DNA from: Sphagnum compactum
Taxonomy: Eukaryota; Bryophyta; Sphagnopsida; Sphagnales
Reading direction: 5' to 3'
NCBI GenBank assembly: GCA_965153455.1
Contig: OZ234494.1
Coordinates: 18,228,001-18,292,000 of the forward strand
Length of the DNA: 64,000 nt
In this document: positions 22,900-35,586 of the stretch, in pieces
How positions within the stretch are numbered: position 1 is the stretch's first letter
How the letters are laid out: each line of letters begins with the position of its first letter
Position numbers and translations under genes: made by a program
The notes under the pieces: model-generated
Database searches by the model: none
The model's input: the letters and a program-made list of their open reading frames with translations, nothing else
Told to the model about the DNA's origin: nothing

Positions 22900-25480
22900 C
22901 AACTAATAAAAAAATATGTAGAATGGGACTCATATATATAATCTATATTGTTATAAAAAACTAATCAAATAATCATTTTTGAGTTTTTCGGGGATTTTTA
23001 AACTTGTGTTTTATCTTATGTCATAATGCATACAAATTTGCTTATGGATTCACAACTTGTGGAATATTAAATCAAAGGTTTTATTGGACTTTACCTTAGG
23101 TTGTATGGCTAAAATGAGATCAAATTTTTTTATTAGGGATGTGATTGCATGTTAAAGTAGGCAGTTAGGTACTTTTTAGATCTTCATAATTGTGTAAATG
23201 TATTTAGACTTTTTCTATGTGAAAAAAATAGAATTAATGAAACTTCCTTCATAAAATATGTTGTAAAACACATTAGGAATGGAGGGAAAAACTTTCTTCT
23301 TTGGAAAACATGTTTTTACAAAAATGTTCATAATGGAGGAAGTGACCTTAAACCCTAAACATGACGTCACTGCGATGTGGCAGATTTTGATTAGACAATT
23401 TCATGATTTGAATGTTTGGCAATTCCCTTTTTGGTTTTGTGGTCACTTGGTGTATGATATGTACAATGTTTTAGGTTTCCAGGAGTTTGCATGTAGTGTT
23501 GAGATTGCTTGTGTTTGCAAATGTAGTTTTGCGGCACCTAACTATTTGTCATCTCCAATCTATAAACCTATTTTATTACAACAAACTTGCCTTCAATTAC
23601 CATTTTTTTGGTAGATTGTAGACACCTTGTTGTTTGCCCACAAGTGAATATAGTTGCCTTTCAAGAAAATTTTCATGTAAGTTTGGATGTTGGTAACCTA
23701 TTTTGAACAATTACCGCGTGCCTCTTGTTATGCTTGCCCTACTACTGTGTTTCTTTAATTTTAATTTGGCATTTGAGCAAAAACAATAATCTCGAAGTTG
23801 AAGATGTTCATGGTTGATGTTGGGGATTTGTTGATTTGTTGAAGTTTACCCCTAACAACACAGGCTCTGTACGTAGGTTCTCATTGAAGTTGAATATATC
23901 AATTTTTTGTTTTCTTGCTTCTTTTCACACTGAAAGTTTTTTTGCTTGCATTACATTGTTTCTGAAGTTTGTTACATATTCTAGGTTATTAGGGATTGTG
24001 GGGGTTTTGGGTTTTTATGGATTTGTCTTTTGCAACGTGTAGCATCCAAATTACTAGGAAAAAACTTTGATTGGTCATAATGGGATCAAAGAAGAATGCA
24101 ACAAGGAGAGCCAAGGAAAAGAGGCCTGGTTGAATAGAAAGGTCAATTAAGTTACGAAAAAACGGCATTGTAAAATGAAAGGCAACACCTATGCGAAAGC
24201 TTGACACAAAGAAGCTGATTTGCAAACATAATTTCATTTCAAAGCTCTTGTATCTACTGAACAGGTAATGGAAGAACATGAACTAAAATGCATTGCCTAT
24301 GGTATTGTGGAATTCATTTCCCAAACTCTTCTTGTTTGCCTGGGACCTATAAGTAGGAAAAATATCTCGGGGTGTGTTTTATCTCATAATTAAGTTATTA
24401 TCAACTTGCTTGAGCACATTTTGTCTCCTAAGCTTGTTATTGCCTAGCAATAAATCATTACAGGGTTTAACAAAACATTAGAAGAAAACCAAGTAGCCAA
24501 TAGTAATGTGAAGCTTATAACCAAACACACATTACTAACTACCATTGTAAGTGCTCACACCTTATTTTTGGCTAGAATAGTAACAGAAATTCTTGGAGTG
24601 CATCACAAAACATTACTAATGTTATATCATGACGAACGGTCATAGAGGACCAAAGTAAAGCCTTATGGTCTTTGAATGTTAGAAGAAGATGGACTAATGG
24701 TTTGTTGGATGTAGCAAAGAAAATTGTTACAGATTGGTGGACTTAACCCATGTTAGCCCAAACAAGAAAGATGTAACACAAAAGAGAATTGCAGTTGATA
24801 TTTTTGAAAAACGCCCCACATATTATCTTATGGAAAGTCAAGTACACACTTTTTGCTCCATCTTTCATTTCTAGTTTAGTTGTCTCATGTTTTGGATTAT
24901 AGATAGTCCATAATGTGATCATTAGACTATTAATTTCGAACATGATTTTTTTTTTGATTAATTAAGGTTTTTATGTTGAAATTGAAGGTGTGTAGTGCAT
25001 GACTACATTGTTCTATGCAACTCAACATACCAAGAAAAAACGGATCCAAAAAATAGTCCATAATGTGGTGATTCTTGTTAAATGTTGCCTTGAACAACTT
25101 GAAAATTGTCTCATGAGTCCCAATTAGGCTTTATGTAGGTTTCAATGTGGAGATGTGCATTTAATGTGGGTACTACTTTATCTTGTTGAACATAATGGAT
25201 AAGTAAAGATAACATGTCCATATGATTGCATAACTATAATTTATTAAGATGAATTCTAGGTAGATTGATCTTTTGATAGTCAAACTGAATCCATTGTAAA
25301 ACGTATGAATCCTTACTTTGTCCAAATGGAGGGTTAGTACTACGTGCTTTTACATCGTCATAGATAAAAGTCCATAGGTTCCAACTTGTAGTCCACATAA
25401 TTAAACTTAAAATCCTTATTTTTGAGTTGAGTCCCTCCGCATACATAAGCATGTACATATTCTTATACATATGATGTCCA
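22900..25480. other. AT-rich repeat-derived gap
   Basis: No ORF above 111 codons. The longest (23279-23614) is hydrophobic/aromatic with no recognised motif and probably reflects T-rich composition. Probably degraded transposon sequence. Confidence 0.35.
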
Positions 25481-25495
25481 GATAAGTCAATGTAT

Positions 25496-25930
25496 AGTCC
25501 GTCAAGAATTGAAATTATCATTTGCAATCCATTTGTAATTGCATTAGTGTTTTCAACTCCCAATCAATGTACATCTATCAAGTTTAGTCCATGAAAAATG
25601 AAAATTGTCACTATACAATCCATTTGTTTGGACATAAAGATGTTTATGATTCCCAATTAGTGTCTAAGTTGGATTACAATCCATAAATAATCAACATTGT
25701 CACTGACAGTCCATTTAATTGCACATTATCATACATGGTGTCACCTTTCAGTTAGATTGCAATCTGGATGTCAAGAATCCATTTAGTCGTTTACATCATC
25801 CAATTGTTGTTATATATTGATATTCGTGGGCCTCCCAATTACATTGCAATCTCGATCAAGAATCAAAACTATCATTTACATAGTTCATTGTTTTGTTATT
25901 GATGTCCATGGACCTTTGAATTAGTACATT
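25496..25930. repeat. Decayed tandem repeat, period about 90 bp
   Basis: A pattern AGTCCAT-AAGAATGAAAATTGTCA followed by CAATCCATTT recurs near 25496, 25585, 25678, 25763 and 25850, spaced 85-93 bp apart. The copies are heavily diverged, so the array is old. Confidence 0.6.
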
Positions 25931-27300
25931 CATATGTATTGAAATTCTCACTAGACCTTCATCAAGTTTGCCATCTTTAATTGGTTTTATCCTTTTTTTT
26001 CTCATTGGTTTTCAACTTCCCACTTTTTTCCTCACTTGTTCAATCAATTCTTAAAACAATATTGCTATGATACTCAATTGGTGAAAACAAAATGTTTTTC
26101 CTTGTTACAATCGTTAAAAAAATGACACAAATGGACCTCTTCCCATGTGTCCCATTGTTTTAACTTTCTTTTCTACATTGGGAACTTCCCTAATGATCTA
26201 TGACCATTTTGTTATTGCAAAAAAAACCTTTGAGCATTCACACACGCAAACTAATTTGGCAATAATATTCAAAACATGAACAAAAGACAACTACCCTTCT
26301 ATTTTGGCACTTCTTTCCATATATGTTCAAGACCCCAAGTGACCTTTTTGGTCCTATGGTTAGGATGGTCCTAAAAGCACAATATTAAATTGTTAGGGTT
26401 CTTGGAACCAAAGGGAGCAAATTGGGTCCCAATATATCCCATAAACACTCCTCTAATTCCCTTTAGTGCAAACTTTTGATGTTAAAATTTGTGCCACTTA
26501 GGTAGACATGTCATTTCTATGATTTTGAGCCTCAACCTTCATGTAACCTTGGTTGGGCCCAATTTTAAGGCCAATAGAAATGGTTTGTTTTAGCATCAAA
26601 TTGGGGTTAACCCTCGTGTGTAGACGGAGCCTAAATGTTGAATAATTGCTTTCTTTCACAACATTCATGTGCAAAATAACATAGCCCTTTTGAGACATGG
26701 TAATCTGAGCATATTTGCATTTTTGGTTTTGCCATAATGCAAATCAAGCACAAAATGAGCACAAGAATGATGGAAACCAACATGGAATTGAAAAAAAATT
26801 AGGTCTCATACATACATACATACCACCGGAGTGAAATTATTTGAATCTCTAATGAAAGAACCGTCAATTTTGATTTTTTTTCAAATATTTCAAAAATTAG
26901 AAAAATCCCCAGTCTCCATTCGTGGAAAGAAATTGGAATCAAACAAGTGTTGGTTCTATTTCTTATCGATGGTATTCATGAAAGAACCGGAAAGAAACCA
27001 ATGGGGTTCATGAAAGACCGGGCAAAAGAACTAGTGTTTTCCATGGAAGATGTTTAAAGAGCCCCCATGATTTTGGGTTATTTGATTTTTTGGGAAATCT
27101 TTTGAGAATTGTGGTTTATACAATGTTAGAAAACTGGTTCTTGGATCAGACCGAAGAACCGCCGGTTCTTTCATCCAATCCACATGCTCTCGAAGCCTTT
27201 GGAATCATCATAACCGGCGGTTCTTTGGTTGGGGGAAGGTTCGAAGAACCGCCCCCCACGGGTTCGGTTCGGAGCCGCCAAACTGGGTTACCGGTCAGGT
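25931..27300. other. Gap with GGTTCTT/AAGAACC inverted motifs
   Basis: No coding region is supported. Between 26850 and 27260, AGAACCG and GGTTCTT motifs recur in both orientations (AAGAACCGCCGGTTCTT at 27153-27169, AACCGGCGGTTCTT at 27213, TTCGAAGAACCGCC at 27240). These look like terminal sequence of small hAT-like elements. Confidence 0.4.
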
Positions 27301-28720
27301 ACGTACGGTTGACGGGGATGTGAAAAAAATCCCAGTCTACGGACGTCTCGGGCTACGTAAGCGGCCTCCGGACGACACGGCAGTCTGGGCACTGGCTACG
27401 ACGCACAGACGAACGGACGGACGAACGGACGGACCGCGCGTCAGTCAGTCGTAGCGCGGTGGCCTCGGGAGACGACGAAGGCAGGGCTGTGCTGCTGGCG
27501 CAGTTGTTGCACACTCTGCCTTAAAAGCCTCTTGCCGTCGAAGATTTTTTGGGGAGCGGTCCCGTGGAGACTACGATCCGGTAAAACGGGGGAGATGCTT
27601 TGCGCTTTCTCATACGGTTTTTTCGGGGTTTGTAGAATAATGAATTAGCTATGTCGGTGCGGGGAAGAAGCGGAGAAGAAGAAGAAGCACAAGGAGACAG
27701 CCAGAAGAGCTCCAGGTTTCCAACTCCGCATTCATTTGTTTGCGGCCGCAATTGCATCGTCGCGTGTTTTTTCGTTTTGTTTGGTTTTCTTAATGATTGT
27801 CCTTATCTTCTAGTTAGCTGTCGAAAATCGCAACGCGATTTGCTGCTTTATGATCGCAGCACGGGGTGGCAGTGGACCGCAGTTTTGGTGGCGGATCGTT
27901 TTTGTTTGGAAGGTCGGATGGCGGGAAGGAAGAGAGGGATCCTCCTGCACTGGATCGGAGCTGTTGCTGTTGTTCGAGATTTAGGACAATGCAAGTGTGC
28001 GTGATTGTGTGAAGTAGACAAAGAAGAGAGAGTAGGAAAAATTGCAATTCTGTTGCGTGCGTCGTGGATGATGCACTTGGAGCGTGCGGCACAAGATGCG
28101 TTTTGTAAGTCAGGCCAACTGGTGGATTGGTTAGCACCGACATTGTGACGGCTCTGCTGCATCCTGAAAACAGAGGAGCTAGAGAATGATTGCTCTCCAC
28201 ATGATCGAATCGCATGACGAGAGCAGCGAGTCTTGGACAACAGGTACCTACTTACTCAGGGTGGTATTTGTTAGCCACAGAATCTTTTTCTCTACCAAGT
28301 TCTGGTTCTGCAAGTGCAGACTCGTATCCGAGTTCCATGGTTTTCTGCTACAGGACATTGTTTGAATCTTGCTGAAACTTTAGTGCAGTGCATGATCTGC
28401 TTGCTGCACAGCACTGAAGGAGGAAGGAGGTGGTAACCAGGATGAAGCTTTTGTTAATAGCTCAGTGAAACCTGCAAAATCCTCTTTCACGGCATCCTAT
28501 TCAGAGTGTGGCATGTGTTTAGACAGACTCGTGAAGCAGATTGCCGTGAAGCCACATCCATCAAATAAAAGAGCAAGTTCAAACGAGCGGTGGCGAAATG
28601 ATACAACAACAGCACTGTTCACAGTTTGAGGATGTCTGTGGAAAGTCAGATGTTGTAATAGGGTTTATTGAAAAGTCTTGTCAGAGGTAAAAGGAGCTGC
28701 TGCATGAGAAGCAGAGAAGG
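27300..28720 (+). promoter_or_regulatory. GC-rich promoter and leader of the CLC gene
   Basis: GC content rises sharply at about 27300-27960. A GGAC/GAAC array (27411-27437) is present, and the region has GT and AG sites compatible with leader introns (for example CAACAG/GTACC near 28242). No upstream coding exon in frame with the CLC ATG at 28721 was found. Long antisense frames at 27814-28240 have no recognisable domain. Confidence 0.45.
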
Positions 28721-31700
28721 ATGGCAGAAGGAGACACGCTTCCACTATTGTGGTCACTGGCTTCTGATTCAGAATCAGATGTTGAAATACATGTGGAAGG
28801 GAAGAGTGTGAAGACTGCCGTTGCGAACAACAACAGAAAACGAGACAATCGCACTCTGCCTTCTTCAGCAGGTTCTGAAGAAGAAGAAGAAGATGCAGTA
28901 CATGGGAACCATCTTGCTGCTGCTCTGTGGACTCCTGCTGCCAACCTTCCAGGTGTTAATAGTGATAGCCATTCCAGTCTCTGGTCTTCAGCACCAGAGA
29001 TCAATGCCACTTTGAGGATTGCAGGAAAAAAATTACCAAATTGGAAATCAGCTGTGGAAGAGACTGCTCTTCATGGACTATTGCAGTCACAATCTGATAC
29101 AGAGGCAGATGTGGAAGCTGTAGGAGAATTAAGAAGAGATAGAAGTACACCAGGTGAAACACATGGAAATGGAATACAAGAGATAGAGAGAAAAAGTGTG
29201 GCAGCTCGGCTTACTGCACTTGTACGGCCAAGAGGAATGGCTGCTGATGATATAACACCTGAATCTTCTTCATCCCAGGAGAGACAAAGAGCCAATGGGG
29301 GAGCTGTTGAAAGACATATCTCAACATTGAATCGTCCTCAGTCACAAAGCAGCCCTTCGATAGCTTCACAAATGTCAGACAGAGTACCTCCAGAGTGGGT
29401 GCTCTTGCTTGTGGGTTGTCTGCTCGGCTTGTCCAGTGGCATAAGTGTGGCGATTTTTAACAAAGGGGTAAGCCTGCTTCAGCTGACGATTGTCCACATG
29501 ACCAGGGTGTCACCCTCTGTAGGTCTGGTGCAAGAATTCTCTTTGTTGTGGATACATGTGAGGCGCGGATGGTGATGGGGTCAGTGGGAGGTGTTTTATT
29601 TGGACAGGTCTACCTTATACATGACTTGGCATGGGCAGGGACACCCCATGAAGGAGCAGCATGGCTGCGCACACAGAGTCTTGCAGTAACATGGCACCGA
29701 ATTCTGTTGATTCCAGTTTTTGGTGGTGTAGTGGTGGGAATGTTCCACTCTGTTAATGCAATATTGGACATGATTCAGTCCTCACAGCCACGGCAATCCA
29801 GCCGTGGCAGAATTGACTGGCTAGCAGGAATCAAACCTGTGATCAAAGCAGTACAGGCAGCAACAACTTTGGGAACAGGTTGCTCCCTTGGGCCTGAAGG
29901 TCCAAGTGTTGATATTGGAAGGTCTTGGGCTCATGGTTTTGCAGAAATCATGAAGAACAGCAAAGAGAGTCGAATTGCACTTGTTGCTGCTGGTGCTGCT
30001 GCTGGAATTGCTTCAGGTTAGAGACAGTTGTATGGTTTGCTGGTAAAATTCATGTAGAGTGCATTGTAGATACTACTCTCAGTCATGGCCTCAATTCACT
30101 AGTGGTAGCCCAGGTCTAGTTTCATGCCAACTGCATTCTTGAATCGAGACATTGTGCACTGCAGGCTTCAATGCACCTGTTGCAGGGACCTTCTTCGCCA
30201 TTGAAACTGTATTGAGACCCCAACATGCAGAAAACTCGCCTCCTCTCACCACAGCTATGATCATATTGGCAGCAGTGACTTCCTCAACTGTGTCACAAGT
30301 GCTGCTTGATGAGAAGGCTGCATTCACAGTACCACCTTATGAGTTACGATCTGCTGCTGGTGTGTCCTCTCTCTATCACTTGCAGCATCTGCTTTTCTCA
30401 GTTGGAAGCTTTGGTGGTTTTTGTATAATGATTTCCCTGAAATTTTGAGCAGATTATTGTATACTTATCCACACCCACTGTCAGAAGCTGATAAAGTTGG
30501 TAGGGTGTAATGGCAGCTAGTCACTGCCATTCAATCCGAAGGTAGTGATCTGATACTTTCTCAGTCACAAGGTTATGACCACACTCATTCTTGTTGTGTT
30601 TATTTTGTTTTCGTGGAACTGACATTAGAATACCTTCAACATTTTATTGTGGAGTTTTGTCTGTAATCTCATATGTATGCTTTAATACTTTGCAAAAGGG
30701 CTCCCTCAACATGTTAATGGAGTATTTATTCATCTCCCAATCTCACAGAAACCTCTGAAATGTGTATGTGCAGAGTTGCCACTATATATATTGCTGGGAG
30801 GCATCTGCGGTGTTATGAGCGTAGTTTTTACCCGCCTTGTTGCCTGGTTCACACGGATGTTTGACTTCTTGAAGACTGACTTTGGCATACCTCTTTCAGT
30901 CTCCCCAGCAATTGGAGGGCTCTTTGTGGGCATTATTGCATTAGGATATCCTGGAGTTCTGTACTGGGGCTTTACAAATGTAGATGAGATTTTGAAGACA
31001 GGTGTTACAGCAACTGCTCCTGGCCAAGTATTGTTAGCACAGCTCACTATTGCGAAAATAGTGGCTACAGCACTTTGCAAGGGTTCAGGCCTTGTAGGAG
31101 GCTTGTATGCCCCCAGCTTGTTCATAGGGGCTTCATGTGGCGCTGTCTATGGAAGTATTATTGGGAATGCTTTTAATGTTGCATTGGTGGGGCATGATGC
31201 TGTTGCCCACCCTCAGGCCTATGCCTTGGTACCATAGCTAATTCCTGCATCTCTGAGAATCCTTTCTTTTGCATGTAAGAGGGATCCTTAATTTTTTTTG
31301 TCTTGATTTCTGGTCAGGATGAGAATCGGATAACAGTTTTTAGTTTTTGGCCTGTTAACATATTTCTGTTGGTGATTGGTGGGGGATGTAACAGGTGGGT
31401 ATGGCAGCACTTCTTGCTTCAGTATGTTCGGTCCCTCTTACATCTGTGCTTCTCCTCTTTGAGCTTACTAAAGATTATCACATCTTGCTTCCCCTCATGG
31501 TATAGCTCCAACCTCAACCTCCTTTGATAAACCTCAGATTTATTGGCTCTCTATGCCTTTGGCTTGAATGCATGTTTGCACAGTGGCAACCTAAACTGAA
31601 ATGAAGCTAACCTTTACAAGTTGTTACAGCTTGAATGAGGATACTATTGGATTTTTAAAATTTTAGTTATTTTTTAAAATTCTGGACTGCTAGCTGATAT

Positions 31701-34265
31701 CATGACTGAGTCTTCCTGTTGCGTCTGAAAATGTGCCAGAAACTCAGGATGCAGAGTTTTGTATAATTGTTTTCCCTAAGCTTTTGAGCAGATTAGATTG
31801 CTAAAATGGGTGTCAAGTGGGTGTGACTGATTGACTCTTGGCTCCCTCCTTTTGGAGGTGGTCAGGTTCTATCTGCTGTAGTACAGCAGGGCAATATTGT
31901 TGCCCAACCCTCCCTGAAGGTTTGACACCCATGTGGGTGACCCAAGTGACCTACTCAAGCTGGGTTGGCTATAGTTGGTTACATCTAGCATGGCCTGGTG
32001 GTGATGGACCCATAGCCATTTGCAAGGGCTCCCAACTACTTGAGCTTTTTGCTTGATGCTGCAGATTATTTATAGTTATTGCTATGCATTTCACAAGCCC
32101 ATGAAGTCAGTAAGGAGTAATGGCAGCTAGAGGTCACTGCTATTCATAGTGAAGCTGATGGTTTGATACTTTGTGACACTCTCCAGGTTATGACTGCACT
32201 CAGGCAAGAGGGCAGCTTTAGGGGCACACATGGTGCTATATAGGGTAGGACCTGTATGATCACTGGGTGCATGCCAAGAAACTGAATAGTGACACAAGGT
32301 GACTGTCAGTGGTACTTGGCATGACCTAGAGCTGTCCCTATAGAACTCCAGTTGTATCTGCAGTCTTGCCTGCTCTGATTCTTGCTGTGTTTTGTTTTGG
32401 TTTGCCTGGAACTGACACAACATTTGTTTGGTTAGGTGTTTTGGGAGTTTGCTCTCTGCAATAACATATTTGATTTACCTTGCACTAAGATGCTGATCTA
32501 TGTGAGATCATTAGTTTTTAACCCATCAGATTGAATTATTGTCAATCCAACGAGATAAATATTGGAACTGGCCACCTTTTTTGTCTTTGCTGTTGAAAAT
32601 AGGCCAGGTCTATGTTGTTGCCATCTTATCCTCAGTGACTGATGCAGTATATTGAATTCTATTGATATAGCATAGCCATCATGATTTGTATGCAATGGAC
32701 TGGGCAGGGTGCTGTGGGGCTTGCAATATGGGTGGCTGAAGTTGGGAAGCAGAAGAGGCCTCCACCTCATGATTCAGGAGCTGGTGTGGTGAATTCCGAA
32801 GTTGACCATCTGGTTGGGTTGAATAGTGGGCATGTATGGCGTAGAAGAGGAAATTCTGAAGCAGAGGTAGAGCTTTGCACAATGGATAGCTCTGACAACC
32901 CAGGAGAGTTATGCATTTCTCAAGATGTATTGATGGAGGAGTGTCTGGTAAGTGATCTCTTGCAGGGTTTCCTTAGTTGTAGTAGCTTAGCCAGCATTCC
33001 TTTCAGTACAGATCATGTTTGATTGCAGTGCTAGTTGTTAGGTATATATGAACCTGGTCAGTTAAATCATGAGTATGGATTTTCTTGACTGATGTCTTTT
33101 GCAATTTGCCAATCCAGGTGGCTCAGGCAATGTCAAGGGACTGTGTGAAGGTGCATGCAACAGCAACAGTGAAGGAAACTCTTGGTGCAGTAGTGGCAGC
33201 CCGGCAGTATTGTGCACTGGTGGTAGATGAGAATGGTTTATTGGAGGGTATCTTGACCCCTAGTGACTTGAAAGGCGAAGTCCTGAAGGCAACTAAGGAA
33301 TTTGTCTCCTCTGAGGAGCCAAGAGATGTAGAGGTACTGGTGTTTATCCAAGCTGCTCATGTTTGAAGGTTCCAGGAACTTGGATGTTAGATTGACAGTT
33401 GGGAGACGTGTTTCTGCTCAGCTATAGCAAAAAGAGTCATCCACTGGTTGAACTTCCTTTTGGGAGAGCTGTATTTGCATTACTAGAGTATGGTCTTTCT
33501 CAATCAGAAAAGATGCACCACAAGAGACATCTGATGCTGGTCTGATAATCTTTCATCTTGAGTGCTATCCATGGCAGGTAGAGAACACTCTAGTGGCAGC
33601 AATGTGCACTGGAAAGGGTGAGAATCAAGGCAATGGTACAAACTTGGTGGTTTGCTACCCTGAAATGAATCTGCAAATGGCAAAAGAGCTCATGGTACAG
33701 CATGGCTTCCAGCAATTGCCAGTGGTTACCCGGAATGGCACACAGTGGCAGTACCACAAGCTGGTTGGCTTGCTTGATGGTGATGGGATTACACGCTGTG
33801 TGAAGTATGCTATTTCACTTCCTCCATTCTTATGTGGTTTGCTGTAATGAAAACTCAGGGTCGATTAGTCCTGCAGCAGTCGCAAGTCTAACAATCCAGT
33901 TGATTTCCCTGTTACTGCCGTTGGTGGTGGACCATGCTCGGAGATTTTTGATGACACTTCTACCTGGAAGCTTTGAAATAATGCCCAGAATTGTAGCAAA
34001 AAATTGATTTTTAAAATTTCCCTCCATTTGAGGGTTAGCTTGAGATGGACGCTTTTCTGTAGGAAAACTGGGAGGTCATAGACATCAGTCTGTACTCCAA
34101 ACATGGCCTCAAGAGTCAGCAAAGTCTTACTTTCCTGAAAATGTTATCTTGCAGTAAAAAATTTCAATTGTTTGTGAATGCAGACTGGAGGCTTCAAAAA
34201 GGATTGCAGCTGCTCAGAAGGCCAAGGACAATGAAGAGCATGGGCCAGTTTTTGATTCACATTGA
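28721..34265 (+). CDS. CLC-f: CLC-f-type chloride channel/transporter with C-terminal CBS domains
   Basis: Organelle-membrane CLC protein; plant CLC-e/f members are reported in Golgi or plastid membranes. Nine exons close in frame: 28721-29467, 29608-30016, 30165-30359, 30774-31228, 31395-31499, 32708-32947, 33118-33333, 33578-33804, 34184-34265. They encode 891 residues, longer than the roughly 780 of Arabidopsis CLC-f because of a 225-residue Ser/Glu-rich N-terminus. The membrane core starts PPEWVLLLVGCLLGLSSG near residue 225. The gating-glutamate motif GPEGPSVDIG has Glu at about 346. ALCKGSGLVGGLYAPSLFIG (exon 4) and VPLTSVLLLFELTKDY (exon 5) are conserved helices. Exons 7-8 encode the CBS pair (AMSRDCVKVHATATVKETL; MAKELMVQHGFQQLPVV). 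The protein ends EEHGPVFDSH. Introns 3 and 5 carry related repeats. Confidence 0.93.
30419..30640. repeat. Dispersed repeat copy 1 in CLC intron 3
   Basis: Begins TTGTATAATGATTTCCCTGA and contains AATGGCAGCTAGTCACTGCC and CAAGGTTATGACCACACTCA. It matches a segment in intron 5 (31757-32430), apart from two insertions in that copy. Confidence 0.75.
31796..32060. mobile_element. 265-bp insertion with 8-bp target duplication
   Basis: GCAGATTA occurs on both sides (31788-31795 and 32061-32068), while the uninterrupted copy in intron 3 has it once. An 8-bp duplication is typical of hAT elements. Terminal inverted repeats are not obvious; internally TGGGTGTCAAG (31807-31817) pairs imperfectly with GTTTGACACCCA (31920-31931). 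Confidence 0.6.
32202..32371. mobile_element. 170-bp insertion with AGGCAAGA/TCTTGCCT ends
   Basis: Relative to the intron 3 copy, this stretch is extra. It begins AGGCAAGA and ends TCTTGCCT, a perfect 8-bp inverted repeat. The flanks share only CTC-like bases, so the target duplication is unclear. Likely a miniature transposon. Confidence 0.5.
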
Positions 34266-35586
34266 AAAGGGGGAACTGACTCTCTCCTGGCACCTGGTAA
34301 TCCACTTCCTCTGCTCCAACGTCTTATTGCAGTTCTGCACTCCAGTTGGTGGCAATATCATGTTCTATCCGGGTTCAAGGCTCCAAAGAAACTGGCCCAG
34401 ATTTTCTTATTCAGTTGATCAGTTAAACTCCTGGTTGAATTCTACAGCTGAGGAACTTCACAACATGTAGTTCATTATTCTCTTATTGTTAAAAATGACC
34501 TGGGGGTTTTAACTCACAATGGATGTATAACTATTTTAATTAAATGAACCTCTATTAGACAACATGGTGTGCAGATGTTCTTTCAGGTCTTTCCATCTAA
34601 ATCCATGCTCATGCAAAGAGTGATAATTATGTGAAATCTGTATCTCAACACAGAATTTAAGGTCAAGAAGATGGTTGCACAAACTGTTACAATGCTTGGA
34701 AGTAGATGAAACGGAGTCATATAAAGTAAATACCAGTGTTGCGCCGTTCTTGGGTTGTTCTACAAGGAACTTCTGGTTCCAATTCCAAAAAACTTATAGG
34801 GCTGGTTTTGGTTCTGGGTATGTTCTTTTTAATTATAAATGTGGGATGTGGTTTCGGTTTTTCAATTTGAAAGTTGGTTTTGGTTTCAGTTATAGGGTTA
34901 TTTCAAAATAGGAAAGTTCTTGGTTCTAGGAGGGTAGGTTTTAGGGTAGGTTGCGGTTAAAGCCCCCTGTTAGGTGTGCTCCCAAATACCAAACTTGGAG
35001 AGAAAAAAGACAGCAAATTGAAAGATGCAAGGAAAATAAAATACAATTACAACTTTATGATTCATTCATTGAGCAATCCAATTACATCTTCATTCTCATT
35101 AATTAAAGGTTTATTCTGTTTTCATAAATTTTTGCATGGATGATGGAAAGCCACCAACACAAGCATCATCAGGCCAATTCTCATCAGGCCAATTCTTTAA
35201 AATGCTTATAAGCATTTCAAAATTATGCATGCCCAAATGAGAATATCATAAGTTTGTGCAAATATTTACAATATTAAAAACTCTTTCTGCTTCAATTTGA
35301 GATCCCACAATCCTGAATTGACAAACTACAAACCTAGCATAAGAAAAATGTATCTCATGGGTTGTCCACCATGCTAATGTATTTATGCATTCCTCCTCAT
35401 TGACTTTCATGTTTAAGAATGGGTTATTTGTGCTTTCACCTTTAATAGAACGATATCATTATCATTTCCCATGACATCATACAAACTTATAGATTAAGAA
35501 CTCTAGTATTCAAAGCTACTTGGGCCTCTTTCATTTGCATTAAATAGGATATAAATTTTGTATGCACAAAGGAGTGCGAACAATAT

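Larger units (their letters stand above)
31757..32430. repeat. Dispersed repeat copy 2 in CLC intron 5, with two insertions
   Basis: Same blocks as copy 1: GTATAATTGTTTTCCC, then TTTTGAGCAGATTA, TAATGGCAGCTAG, CAGGTTATGACTGCACTC and TTCTTGCTGTGTTTT. It is interrupted at 31796-32060 and about 32202-32371. Confidence 0.75.
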
